Assembly: GCA_020849625.1 (NCBI GenBank)
Contig: JADLFV010000144.1
Location: forward strand, 17,019 to 81,018
Direction of reading: 5' to 3'
Source of the DNA: Phycisphaeraceae bacterium
GTDB lineage: Bacteria; Planctomycetota; Phycisphaerae; Phycisphaerales; Phycisphaeraceae
DNA: 64,000 nt
Position 1 is the first letter of the stretch; each line of letters begins with the position of its first letter. The translations under genes and the position numbers were made by a program. Below the pieces are notes generated by a model. That model had not been told where the DNA came from. It saw only the letters and a program-made list of their open reading frames with translations, and did no database searches. Shown here in pieces: positions 1 to 11,491 of the stretch.

Positions 1-2421
1 TGCGGACCTGGCGACCAGGTGCGTGCTCAGCGCGAAGTAGGCGGTGGCCAGCACGTCCTTGGGCGTGTCAGCATTGATTGAGAGCCATTCGCCGAAGCCT
101 GCGGCCGGCCGCAGCAGCTTGTCGCTGTTGTTGCGGCAGTACTCGACCCAACGGACCATGTTGTCGAAGTGGTCTTCGAGATAGCGTGTGTCGTTGGTGA
201 ACTGGTACATGACCCAGGGGCAGATGACACCCGCATCGCCCCACGCCGCGACGCCGTAGCCGGTCATCCCGCCGGTGGGCGCGACGTTGGGATAAGCGCC
301 CTCGGCGTTCTGGCCGTCGTCGAGATCGATCAGCCACTTGGTGAAGAATGCGCTGACGTCCATGTTCCAGTTGGCGGTGGGGATGAAGATCTGGGCGTCG
401 CCGGTCCACCCGAGTCGTTCATCGCGCTGCGGGCAATCGGTGGGGATTTCGATGAAGTTGGCCCGCTGGGTCCAGAGGATGTTGCTGACAAGCTGGTTGA
501 CCAGCGGGCTGGAGCACTCGAAGAAGCCGACCTGCGGCGTATCACTGTTGAGCGCGATGCCGGTGACCGTCAGGTCCACATCATCTGGAAGGCCGGCAAT
601 TTCAGCGTAGCGGAAGCCGTGGAAGGTGAAGGTCGGCTCCCATGTGAATTGGCCGCCGGCCGCGACGTAGTGATCGGTGGCCAGGGCGGTTCGCAGGTTC
701 TCGGTGTAGAGCGTGCCGTCGGGATTCAATATCTCGGCATGGCGCAGCACGAGTTTCGTCCCGGCAGGCAACGCACCTTGCAGGCGCAGGCGGCCGGCGA
801 AGTTCTGGCCCAAGTCGTAAATCCAGCAGCCCGGCGCGATCTGTCTGCTGCTGAGCGGAGTCAGCTCGCCGGTGCGGCGCACGGGCACGCCGGGATGCGC
901 TTCGATGGCAGCCTCGGTGGCGGGCTCCACGGTGACAGCGCTCCACCGGGCGTCATCGAAACCGGGCGCGTCCCAGCCGATCTGGCTGCGCGTGGCATCG
1001 TAAAGTTCACCCATCTGCATGTCGGAGCCGCGGATCGGGCCCTGGCTGCCGCGCCAGGACTCATCGCTGGCGATCACCTGTTTCGAGCCGTCGGCGAATT
1101 CAATTTCCAGTTGCGCCAGCAGCGATAAGGTGCGGCCGTAGCGGAAGGCGCCCTGGAAACCGACGTGGCCCGCGTACCAGCCCGGGGCGAGCACCGCGCC
1201 CACGGCATTGTCACCCTGTTGGAGCAAATCGGTCACGTCGTAAGTCTGATAGTAGATGCGTTTGTTGAAGTCGGACCAGCCGGGACTGAACTGATCTTCG
1301 CTGACGGTGCGGCCGTTGATGTGCAGCTCGTAGAACCCGCGAGCCGTGACGTACACCATCGCACGGCGCACAGTTTTGTCGATATCGAAATCGCGGCGCA
1401 GATAGGGGCAGGGATCGAGGATGTTGCCGTGGGTCAGCCAATTCCATGGCGGTTCGCCCATGGCCGCCAGGCGGCGCGGAGCCGGCCACGATGAATCATC
1501 GAAGTCGGCGCTGAACCAGTGGTCCGGCTCCTGATCGCTGCAGCGCCAGCTTTCATCCAGTTGCTGCGTGATGACCCGGCCGTCGGCCAGCAGGATAACG
1601 AACTTGCCCGCTGCGCCTGCTCGCGAAGGCTTCTCGTTCTGTGCGATCAGCGCCAGGGCATTGGGCCCGGACTTCAGGGCCGTGGTGATGTCGAACATCT
1701 TGGGCGCCCGCAAGTGATTCTGCCGCACGCCGGTGGGCTCGAAACGTTGACCGTTGACCAGCAGCATGGTCACCAGGTCATCCGCGGTGACGGTGGCGGT
1801 AGCGCGGGCGATCGCGGTATCAGCGGGCAATTCCAGCACGCGACGAAACACGCGCTGGCCTTGTGGGGCCTTGGACATGGGATCGCCCGCGGCTTCGGGA
1901 AACCAGTACCAGGAGCAGTCTTCCAGCGAAGCGCCGTACTCAGCCGCTTCCGCGTCGTCGATCTTCGGCTGATGCGTGATCCACTTTGCTTGCCAATCGC
2001 TTTTTTCCAGCAGGCCCATCGTCCAGCGGGTGGACTCGCTCCAGGGGCCTGGGTTGCCCTGCTCGTCCCACAGGCGAACCTTCCACCAGCAAGCGGCGCG
2101 ACTGGTCAACGGCTTACCGGCATAAACGACGGCATTGCACTGGTCGGTCTCAACTTTGCCGCTGTCCCAGAGATCCGCCTGGTCGGCCGCGAGCTGGTCA
2201 GGCGAGGAAGCGACCAGCACCTGATAGGCGGACTGAGCAACCCCGCGGCGCGGATCGTTCATCTGCCAGGAAAGGCGCGGCTGCGCTGCATCGATGCCCA
2301 GCGGGGCGCTTCGGTATTCACAGCGCAAGTGATCGGCCTGCGACTGGGCCAGAGCGGAGAACGACATTAACAACACAGAGCCTGTCGCCAGTGCCAGTTG
2401 CCACCAATTCTGAAATCGCAA
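1..2421 (-). CDS. Alpha-L-rhamnosidase (GH78-like), secreted; 3' end runs off the window, probable TTG start
   Basis: Open frame on the minus strand, missing from the ORF track because it is truncated. Translation contains PTDCPQRDERLGWTGDAQIFIPTANWNMDVSAFFTKWLIDL and GFYELHINGR..SPGWSDFNKRIYYQTYDVTDLL. N-terminus (M)RFQNWWQLALATGSVLLMSFSALAQS looks like a signal peptide, with GGAG upstream of TTG. Confidence 0.9.
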   Translation of the reverse strand, partial: MRFQNWWQLALATGSVLLMSFSALAQSQADHLRCEYRSAPLGIDAAQPRLSWQMNDPRRGVAQSAYQVLVASSPDQLAADQADLWDSGKVETDQCNAVVYAGKPLTSRAACWWKVRLWDEQGNPGPWSESTRWTMGLLEKSDWQAKWITHQPKIDDAEAAEYGASLEDCSWYWFPEAAGDPMSKAPQGQRVFRRVLELPADTAIARATATVTADDLVTMLLVNGQRFEPTGVRQNHLRAPKMFDITTALKSGPNALALIAQNEKPSRAGAAGKFVILLADGRVITQQLDESWRCSDQEPDHWFSADFDDSSWPAPRRLAAMGEPPWNWLTHGNILDPCPYLRRDFDIDKTVRRAMVYVTARGFYELHINGRTVSEDQFSPGWSDFNKRIYYQTYDVTDLLQQGDNAVGAVLAPGWYAGHVGFQGAFRYGRTLSLLAQLEIEFADGSKQVIASDESWRGSQGPIRGSDMQMGELYDATRSQIGWDAPGFDDARWSAVTVEPATEAAIEAHPGVPVRRTGELTPLSSRQIAPGCWIYDLGQNFAGRLRLQGALPAGTKLVLRHAEILNPDGTLYTENLRTALATDHYVAAGGQFTWEPTFTFHGFRYAEIAGLPDDVDLTVTGIALNSDTPQVGFFECSSPLVNQLVSNILWTQRANFIEIPTDCPQRDERLGWTGDAQIFIPTANWNMDVSAFFTKWLIDLDDGQNAEGAYPNVAPTGGMTGYGVAAWGDAGVICPWVMYQFTNDTRYLEDHFDNMVRWVEYCRNNSDKLLRPAAGFGEWLSINADTPKDVLATAYFALSTHLVARSA

Positions 2422-2494
2422 GGTTCGGTTCTCCGTTGTGAAATGCGATGAGATGGGTTTGACGGCCGGTAAACCGGCCTCCGCCGCGCTCAGG

Positions 2495-2932
2495 TCAGTC
2501 TTCCCAGGGCGAGCCCAGAGCGTAGAGCACACAATCATTCTCGTCATAGAAAACGTAATGCGCCTCGATGCCCAGGGCGGAGCTGCCGCCGAAGAACTTG
2601 AGCACATCCACGCTGTGCGGATCCTGGCCGGTGGCGCGGCGGACGGTGCGGGTGAACAATTCAAGATCGACACCGATGTCCGTGTCGCCATAGAGTTCGA
2701 GGTCCACGCCGCTCATGGGCAGGTCGATGTGAGCCTCCTGAATGCCGACACTGCTCTCGATCACGTCCTGGCGCGGCGTGCCGACAGGATAGAGATGTTT
2801 GAGATAGCCGTAGTTGCGATGCTGATAGCCGACCATGGCCTCGGGGTCCTGCCAGGGCGAAGTGCAACCGCCGACCACCAGCAGGCCGGCCAGCAACCAC
2901 AGGCAATACAAGTGACGGTTCATGACGAGCAT
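2495..2932 (-). CDS. Putative lipoprotein
   Basis: 145 aa; hydrophobic N-terminus with lipobox LLVVGGC. Confidence 0.75.
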   Translation of the reverse strand: MLVMNRHLYCLWLLAGLLVVGGCTSPWQDPEAMVGYQHRNYGYLKHLYPVGTPRQDVIESSVGIQEAHIDLPMSGVDLELYGDTDIGVDLELFTRTVRRATGQDPHSVDVLKFFGGSSALGIEAHYVFYDENDCVLYALGSPWED

Positions 2933-3000
2933 GGTCTAACACCGCTGTGCTGCTGTCAACGCATGAATCGTTCCGTGTGTCAGGGCTGCGATAACAGAAA

Positions 3001-3021
3001 CCCACGGCGACACGCCGTGGG
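3001..3021. repeat. Perfect 9-bp hairpin CCCACGGCG-ACA-CGCCGTGGG
   Basis: Seen in sequence; intergenic. Confidence 0.85.
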
Positions 3022-3070
3022 CTACGTCGCTGGGGGGGGCAGCTTCTGGTGAATCTTCCGGGGGCGGAGG

Positions 3071-5827
3071 TCAGGGCTGCGGCGGCGTCATGTCCAGCTC
3101 GATCGCCGCGTGCAGGCCGCCGTCGTCGAGCGTCACGCCGAAATCCCCAGCCCGAATGCCCTGCAGTGCCTGCATCGTGGCGGGACCTTCTTTGGGCGCG
3201 CCGGGGTGGCCGAAGATGACCGACTGCATGGTCTGGTCCTGCTCGTTCCACTCGTAGCTGCCGCCGCCGGGGCTGATCAGGCGCATGTGCCACAAGCGCT
3301 GGTGCAGCTTGACCGGGTCCTGATCAGGATACAGCCGCCTCCACTCGTTGAGGATGGGCAGGTTGGCGAAGGCCTGTTGCTGCAACTGTCCTTGATAGCC
3401 TTCACCCATCACCTGCGACAGCAGCGGCACCACGTCGGCGTCGGCATGCACCGCGAAGTTGCTGCCGAGCCAGGGCGGGGCGCCGTTGTCACCGGGACCA
3501 TCCAACTGCCGATCGATGGCGTGCTGCAACACTGTTTCGCTGAGGCTGATGATCAGGGCCTTGCCGGTGGCTGCGTAGTAGAAAGCAAAGTCTCCGCCGA
3601 TCTCCGCCTGACGCTGAGCGCGTGACTGCGGCGCCTCGCTGACTTTGACGTAGGATGTATCGTGGTAGGTGAGTGTTTCCCATGCGGTCATGCCGGGCGC
3701 CGACTGCTCGATGAAGGCGCGGACGCCGGCCAGGAATGCCGCCAGTTTCAGGCCGTTGTTGGACTCGGCGTAAAAAGCCACGGGCAGATGCCAAAGGTTA
3801 TTTTCCACGAACTCCTGCGGGTCATCGTCCGCCATCGCCTGCTGCCAGAACGGATCGCGGTCCAGGTAGAGCGCCACGCTGCCACTCATCCAACCCACCG
3901 GATCGACCTGCAACTGCGGGGCCATGGCGACGGCCCAGTTGGTCATCTGCTTGAAAGAGGGCGATTCCTTGTTGATCGCCAGCACGAAGTGCAGCAGCGC
4001 ATCGGCGTGCGGATCACCGGCCGTTCCTTCCAGCGAGGCACCGGCCGAAAAGTCCACGATCTGGCTGTATTCCGTTCCGGCGATCAACGGCATCACGGTC
4101 AGGTCCGCCCGCAAGGTGTTCTCGCGCTTGACCAGGCGAAAGGCGATTGGATCGAAGGCGACCGTCCAGTTGCGCTCATAGCCCAGCCGCCATTGCTCAT
4201 AGACACGCGCTTCCTGCTGCGTCACCTGGTCCAGGTTCAACTCGGCGATGGGTGTGAGAAACGCCAGTGAACCGTACACGCTGGAGCGCGGCCCGTCGGC
4301 GGCAAGAATCAAATCACCGGCGTCGGGCAGTGGTTTATCGAAGTAGATCGGGCCGGGTTTCACGTCGCCGGCCGCCAGTTGAAACATGTAGGTCGCCTGC
4401 AATTCTGAAAGCACAGCCGCGGCCCGGGTGCGACGCGAGGTTCCGATGCGCCAGCGCGGCCCGCACCAGCGGCGAATGGTCTTGTCCGAAATGACGATCA
4501 ATGCCGTCTCTTCCGCTTCGCTGCGCGGATAGCGATCGCGGAAAAAGACATACTCGGGCGACGCAGCCAGGGCGGGCTGCTTGCCCTGCGACACGGCGAT
4601 CAGACGCGCCAACTGTGCCGGCGAATTGGTCACCACCACCGCATCGCCGACCGCGGCGATGTACGCGCACACCGCCCGGTCCGGCGAGCGAAACGCGGTG
4701 TACGCCACACCATCGGTCTCGCCTTTTTCGATCTGCACGCCCGCCTCGACATTGGCCAGCATGGCCGCCTGCGTCAGCAGCAGATTCAACAGGCCGGCCG
4801 GATTGTCGCTCTCGAACAGCACCGCCAGGTCGGTGCCGGTGGGCAGATAGGGATCGCTGCCGGTCACCGCGACGCTGGCGATCACCTGCGGGCCAAGCAG
4901 CCTGGCGATCTGGCTCATGGGCAGCAGCAGTTGCCGCTGATAGCGCTGGCGGGTCATGGCGTCTTCGCTGCGCGGCTGCATCAGATCGAGCACCGGCAAA
5001 CCGTGCGCGTCGTTTTCATCCCACAGGTCGATCAGGGCCGTGAAACTCGGCACAAACAAGGCGTGCTGATCATCGGGAATCAGCGACGCCAAGGGATCGA
5101 GGTCCGGGGAAAGTCCCGCGATGCGCGCGCTCCAGTCGAACTCCGCCACGGTGATGCCTGCAATGCTGTCCACCGCCACGGTCGGCTCGGCGTCATCGGT
5201 CCGCGGCAGCACACGGTCCAACTGGAGGTTTTCGCTCATGGCCCGTCCGCCGCTGATCAGGGCGTAGGTATCGACCAGTTCACCTGTCTGCCGCCAGGGC
5301 TGCCATTGCTCTGCCGGTTGGGACGGGGCCTTGTCGCCCAATGCCTGACGGATCGATCGCACCTGGTGACGGAACCACGCTGAGCCGGGAAGCGATTGAT
5401 CCAGCAGGCCCTGGTAGTGATCGAGCTTGACCAGCAGAAAGTCATCGCGGGCATCAGAGCTGCCATCCTCGGGCGCGATGGTGAAGCGTAGCGTCGTGAC
5501 GCCGTCGATCTGCGGACTGGAGAACATCAATCGCCCGCTGACCGGCTGACCGGCCGGGACGCAAAACGCCAGGCGACAGCGATCGGCCAACGGCTTGTCC
5601 CAGTCATTCTCGCCGACCACCGAACTGATCCACGCCTCGCCCTCGCCGTCAAGCACGATGTGGATTGGCATGTCACCGTAATACCAGGATTCATTGAACT
5701 GCGAAGGCATCTCGCCTCCGCTGAGGTTCAGTTGGCGCAGGGTGCGGACGTAGTACCCATCCTCTGCATGAACAGAAACAGCAACCAGCGCAAGCAATGC
5801 GACCAGCGGAAGAGTTGATCTGCTCAT
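3071..5827 (-). CDS. Large secreted protein of unknown function
   Basis: ORF 3071..5905; likely start MSRSTLPLVALLALVAVSVHAEDG (signal peptide) at 5827. Confidence 0.75.
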   Translation of the reverse strand: MSRSTLPLVALLALVAVSVHAEDGYYVRTLRQLNLSGGEMPSQFNESWYYGDMPIHIVLDGEGEAWISSVVGENDWDKPLADRCRLAFCVPAGQPVSGRLMFSSPQIDGVTTLRFTIAPEDGSSDARDDFLLVKLDHYQGLLDQSLPGSAWFRHQVRSIRQALGDKAPSQPAEQWQPWRQTGELVDTYALISGGRAMSENLQLDRVLPRTDDAEPTVAVDSIAGITVAEFDWSARIAGLSPDLDPLASLIPDDQHALFVPSFTALIDLWDENDAHGLPVLDLMQPRSEDAMTRQRYQRQLLLPMSQIARLLGPQVIASVAVTGSDPYLPTGTDLAVLFESDNPAGLLNLLLTQAAMLANVEAGVQIEKGETDGVAYTAFRSPDRAVCAYIAAVGDAVVVTNSPAQLARLIAVSQGKQPALAASPEYVFFRDRYPRSEAEETALIVISDKTIRRWCGPRWRIGTSRRTRAAAVLSELQATYMFQLAAGDVKPGPIYFDKPLPDAGDLILAADGPRSSVYGSLAFLTPIAELNLDQVTQQEARVYEQWRLGYERNWTVAFDPIAFRLVKRENTLRADLTVMPLIAGTEYSQIVDFSAGASLEGTAGDPHADALLHFVLAINKESPSFKQMTNWAVAMAPQLQVDPVGWMSGSVALYLDRDPFWQQAMADDDPQEFVENNLWHLPVAFYAESNNGLKLAAFLAGVRAFIEQSAPGMTAWETLTYHDTSYVKVSEAPQSRAQRQAEIGGDFAFYYAATGKALIISLSETVLQHAIDRQLDGPGDNGAPPWLGSNFAVHADADVVPLLSQVMGEGYQGQLQQQAFANLPILNEWRRLYPDQDPVKLHQRLWHMRLISPGGGSYEWNEQDQTMQSVIFGHPGAPKEGPATMQALQGIRAGDFGVTLDDGGLHAAIELDMTPPQP

Positions 5828-5896
5828 GGGGAGCCCCTTTGTTGAAGAATGGAGGTAAGTCCATTGTACGTCAGTTGCGCGGGACGCATGCAAAAA

Positions 5897-5925
5897 GAAG
5901 CCCACGGATTCAATCCGTGGGCTTC
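5897..5925 (-). terminator. Rho-independent terminator downstream of dnaK
   Basis: On the minus strand GAAGCCCACGGATT-G-AATCCGTGGGCTTC is followed by TTTTTG; 14-bp perfect stem just after the dnaK stop. Confidence 0.7.
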
Positions 5926-5963
5926 AGGGTTGAGTCAAAGGTTATGCAACTTTGAGAGAGCAG

Positions 5964-7883
<1,920 letters not shown>

Positions 7884-8252
7884 GTCTCACCTCGGTAATG
7901 CAAGCAATTGAAATACAGTAAGTTACATTTGGTTCACTGGTGGAGCGCGTGCGGCGTCCCACAGGTGAAATGGCAAACCGGATGCCAGAGCGGCGCGGCC
8001 TTGGAGGCTGTGGTGAACACCCGGGGCTGCCAGTGTCAAAGGGGCGCACGCTGGGGGCTGCCAAAGCGGCATAGGGAGTGAATACCTGTTTTTCTAGGGA
8101 TTTTTTGGCGGGGGGTTTGAAAAGTGCGGGAAATCTCGGCAGAATGAGCCACCATAAGCGCCGCCGGAATGGTTTCGGCGGCTGTCTTAGTCACGGACGT
8201 GCCGTGAACGTCAGGGAGCATTGATGTTCACCCAACCTGCTAGGAGAGCACC

Positions 8253-8567
8253 ATGGCGAAAAAATCAGGGGCTAAATCACCGAGCAAGAGCGAGATCTAT
8301 TCGCAAATCGCGAGCAAGACCGGCCTGGCCAAGCGCGACGTCGCAGCGGTCTTCAACGAACTGTCGCCGGTCATCAAGAAGAGCCTCAAGTCCAACGGCA
8401 TCTTCACCATGCCCGGGCTGTGCAAGATGGTCGTCAAGAAGAAGCCGGCCACCAAGGCCCGCCAGGGTAAGAACCCCTTCACCGGCGAGATAATGATGTT
8501 CAAGGCCAAGCCCGCCTCCAAGACCGTCCGCATCCGTCCGCTCAAGAGCCTCAAGGACATGCTGTAA
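8253..8567 (+). CDS. HU/IHF-family DNA-binding protein
   Basis: 104 aa, SEIYSQIASKTGLAKRDVAAVFNEL...FTMPGLCKMVVKKKPATKARQGKNPFTGE; SD AGGAGAG upstream. Confidence 0.85.
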   Translation: MAKKSGAKSPSKSEIYSQIASKTGLAKRDVAAVFNELSPVIKKSLKSNGIFTMPGLCKMVVKKKPATKARQGKNPFTGEIMMFKAKPASKTVRIRPLKSLKDML

Positions 8568-8634
8568 GTTTCACCGCCGCGGCGCCGACCGGCTCCGCGG
8601 TTTTCATTTGCTTCGATTCACCGTGACCAAGACG

Positions 8635-8674
8635 AACCCCTGGCGAGCTCCGACGCCAGGGGTTCTTGTTTTCA
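8635..8674 (+). terminator. Probable intrinsic terminator after the HU-like gene
   Basis: AACCCCTGGCG-N8-CGCCAGGGGTT followed by CTTGTTTT. Confidence 0.6.
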
Positions 8675-8709
8675 CGCAACATCCGTACGGCGCCGATGTA
8701 TAATGGACG

Positions 8710-8925
8710 ATGTGTATGAAGCCCGACCGCTCACATTGGCCCGTGAAAAAGTTTACCATCGGCCAGGAACCGCCTCCCGAGGTGGCTGAGGCGCATCTGA
8801 GCCCTTCGCAGCGAATGAACGAGGTCTGGCCGCTCACGCGATTAGCCTGGGAAATCAGTGGAAAATCGATACCTAGCCCCGGATCAGCACGATCTACTGC
8901 GTGTCTTCATCGACGAGCAGGTTAG
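8710..8925 (+). CDS. Small hypothetical protein partnered with a nucleotidyltransferase
   Basis: 71 aa, LSPSQRMNEVWPLTRLAWEISGK; overlaps the downstream ORF out of frame. Confidence 0.5.
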   Translation: MCMKPDRSHWPVKKFTIGQEPPPEVAEAHLSPSQRMNEVWPLTRLAWEISGKSIPSPGSARSTACLHRRAG

Positions 8926-9337
8926 ATTCCTGATCGTGGACGGCCACGCCTTCGCCGCTCACGCATTCATTCGCACCACCAAAGACATTGATTTATGGAT
9001 CGAAGCCACGCCTAAGAATGCTCGGCGCGTCTGGGACGCATTGATGAAATATGGAGCGCCGCTGGCTGCCCATCAGGTGCAACCCCGGGACTTTCAGGCG
9101 CGCGACCTGGTTTACCAGATGGGCGTCCCCCCGGTCCGCATCGACCTGATCACCAACATCGCCGATATTGACTTTGAGGCTGCCTGGAAACAGCGGATCG
9201 ATGTGGAGTTGAGCGGGATGCGCGTGCCGGTCATCGGATTGTCCCACCTGATACAAGCCAAGGAGGCGGCTGGAAGACCGCAGAACCTGCTCGATGTCCA
9301 ATCACTCCTGAACGTGCAACGGCGGGAATCACAGTGA
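8858..9337 (+). CDS. Nucleotidyltransferase-like protein (AbiEii/DUF6036-type fold)
   Basis: FLIVDGHAFAAHAFIRTTKDIDLWIEATPKNARRVWDAL; DIDLW motif. Confidence 0.7.
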   Translation: MENRYLAPDQHDLLRVFIDEQVRFLIVDGHAFAAHAFIRTTKDIDLWIEATPKNARRVWDALMKYGAPLAAHQVQPRDFQARDLVYQMGVPPVRIDLITNIADIDFEAAWKQRIDVELSGMRVPVIGLSHLIQAKEAAGRPQNLLDVQSLLNVQRRESQ

Positions 9338-10533
9338 CGACCACCATGACCGCAACCTCTGACATCATCGAGCGCCACGATCGCTTCATGTCCAACAACT
9401 ACGCCCGCATGGCCGTGGCCATGGCGCGGGGCAAAGGCGTGCAGCTGTGGGACGCCGACGGCCGCGAATATCTCGACCTGTTCGCCGGGTTCGGCGGCCC
9501 GCTGCTGGGCCACTGTCACGATGAACTGATCGCCGCCCTCAATCAGCAAGCCCACAAGCTTTGGCACGTGGGCAACCTGCTGCACACCGAGCCGCAGACG
9601 CTGCTGGCCCAGACGCTCTCGCGCGTCGCTTATCCGGGGCGCAGCTTTTTCTGCCACAGCGGCGCCGACGCCAACGAAGCAGCCATCAAGCTGGCGCGGT
9701 TGCACGGCAAGGGCAAGCGCTTCAAGGTGATCTCCGCCTTGATGAGCTTCCACGGCCGCACCTTCGCCACCATGAAAGCGACCGGGCAACCCAAGGTCTC
9801 GCAATTGTTCGAGCCGCTGGCGCCCGGCTTTGCCCATGTGCCGTACAACGACATCGCGGCCCTTGAGAAAGCGATCGACGATCAGACCGCGGCCGTTCTG
9901 CTGGAGCCAATCCAGGGCGAGGCCGGCGTGATTGTGCCCGATGACGATTACCTGCCGCGCGTGCGCGCCCTGTGTGATCGCCACGACCTGCTGATGATGA
10001 TGGACGAAGTGTGGACCGGCTGCGGCCGCACGGGCAAAGCGTTCTGCCACCAACACAGCGGGATCACGCCCGATGTGATGACACTGGCCAAGGGCGCCGG
10101 CGGCGGGCTGCCGGTGGGCGTCTGTCACATCGCCCAGAAGCGGGCGGCGCTTTTCGACTGGCGCACGCACGGCATGGCGGTGCACGCCACCACGCTGGGC
10201 GGCAACTGCCTGGGAATGGCGGTGGCGGCCGAAATCTGGCGGATCATCGAACGCGACGGCCTGATCGCCCACGCCGCGGCTATGGGCGACATGGCCAAGC
10301 AGAAGTTGCAGGCGGCGAATCTTCCGGGGGTCAAGCAGGTGCGCGGCAAGGGCATGTTCATCGGCATCGAACTGACTGAGCCCAAGGCCGGCGACGTGGT
10401 CAAGAAAGCCCTGGCCGCCGGGCTGCTGGTCAACGCCGCCCAGGGCAACGTCATCCGCCTGGCGCCGGCCCTGATCATCGATGAACCCACCTGGCGGCAT
10501 GGACTTGACCAGTTGATCGAGTTGATGCGATGA
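9334..10533 (+). CDS. argD: Class-III PLP aminotransferase (acetylornithine aminotransferase-like)
   Basis: YLDLFAGFGGPLLGHCHDELIAAL, SGADANEAAIKLAR, LLEPIQGEAGVIVP, TLAKGAGGGLPVG; GTG start overlaps the upstream stop. Confidence 0.8.
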   Translation: MTTTMTATSDIIERHDRFMSNNYARMAVAMARGKGVQLWDADGREYLDLFAGFGGPLLGHCHDELIAALNQQAHKLWHVGNLLHTEPQTLLAQTLSRVAYPGRSFFCHSGADANEAAIKLARLHGKGKRFKVISALMSFHGRTFATMKATGQPKVSQLFEPLAPGFAHVPYNDIAALEKAIDDQTAAVLLEPIQGEAGVIVPDDDYLPRVRALCDRHDLLMMMDEVWTGCGRTGKAFCHQHSGITPDVMTLAKGAGGGLPVGVCHIAQKRAALFDWRTHGMAVHATTLGGNCLGMAVAAEIWRIIERDGLIAHAAAMGDMAKQKLQAANLPGVKQVRGKGMFIGIELTEPKAGDVVKKALAAGLLVNAAQGNVIRLAPALIIDEPTWRHGLDQLIELMR

Positions 10534-11396
10534 CCAGGCGCAGCGCGATCATGTTGCTCTTGACTTTGACGCTGCAGGGTTGCCAGCAGACGCAGACACG
10601 GGAGGAGCCGTTGCCTCCGCTGCGCGACGTGCGCGGTGATGTGCAGCCGCCGATCAATCCCGCCATGCCCGTGGGCCGGGCTCTGGTCAACATCCAGCAG
10701 ATTGCGCTGAGCCTGGAGCAGCCGACCGATCCAGCCTGGGAAGCGGTCGATGAGCAGGCTTTCCCGGCCGTGACCCGCAGCGTGTGGAACGCCAACGGCC
10801 TGCGTCTGGGCCTGATCCAGCGCAACCGCCTGCGCGACATGATCGAAAAGCTGCCCCCGGCCGCCAGCGTGGGCAATGAGCGCGTGCTGGCCGGCGATCA
10901 TCCCGTGGCCGTGCGCCGCTCGCCGCCGTTGGCGGGCGTGGTCACCGTCGATCTGACCATTCCACCCATGGCCGTGCAGGAGGAACAGATCACCGGCGGG
11001 CGGGCCCAGTTACTGCTGGATGTCAACGCCGGACAAACGCTGCGCCTCTCGCCGCACCATTATCTGCCGCAAGTCAGTCTGCTGCCGCGCAACGTGCTGG
11101 AGAAGGAACTGGACGGGCGCATCTATCACGAACTGGCGCTCTCGGCCGGGCTGGGGCCGCAGGACGTGCTGGTGCTGGGTCTGTATCGCCCGTGGCCTCT
11201 GCTGCTGGCCGATCCGATGCGTGACGAACAGGACGAGGCAGCCCGAAACGATGCGTCAGCGAAAAAGGTTTACGACCTGAGCAGTCCGCCGCCGATGGTC
11301 AACAACCTCGGCCGGGCCCTGATGACGCTCGACGCCGCCAACCGACCGCTGCAACTAATTCTGCTGATCACGATCGAACCGCTGGACGGCAACTGA
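10530..11396 (+). CDS. Hypothetical lipoprotein
   Basis: 288 aa; LLTLTLQGCQQ lipobox; ATGA overlap with the aminotransferase gene. Confidence 0.7.
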   Translation: MTRRSAIMLLLTLTLQGCQQTQTREEPLPPLRDVRGDVQPPINPAMPVGRALVNIQQIALSLEQPTDPAWEAVDEQAFPAVTRSVWNANGLRLGLIQRNRLRDMIEKLPPAASVGNERVLAGDHPVAVRRSPPLAGVVTVDLTIPPMAVQEEQITGGRAQLLLDVNAGQTLRLSPHHYLPQVSLLPRNVLEKELDGRIYHELALSAGLGPQDVLVLGLYRPWPLLLADPMRDEQDEAARNDASAKKVYDLSSPPPMVNNLGRALMTLDAANRPLQLILLITIEPLDGN

Positions 11397-11491
11397 GTGT
11401 CCCCGCGAATACAAAGCGATGCGAATTGTCGCGCTAGCGCGGCAGAGCCGCGGCGTTTCGTAATGCTGTAATCACTCTGGATTATTGACAA

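Noticed and set aside
169-2370. Plus-strand ORFs 169..1128, 1165..1494 and 1519..2370
   Set aside because: Antisense shadows of the minus-strand alpha-L-rhamnosidase gene, whose translation has clear family motifs.
9112-10500. 462-aa minus-strand ORF
   Set aside because: Antisense shadow of the class-III aminotransferase.
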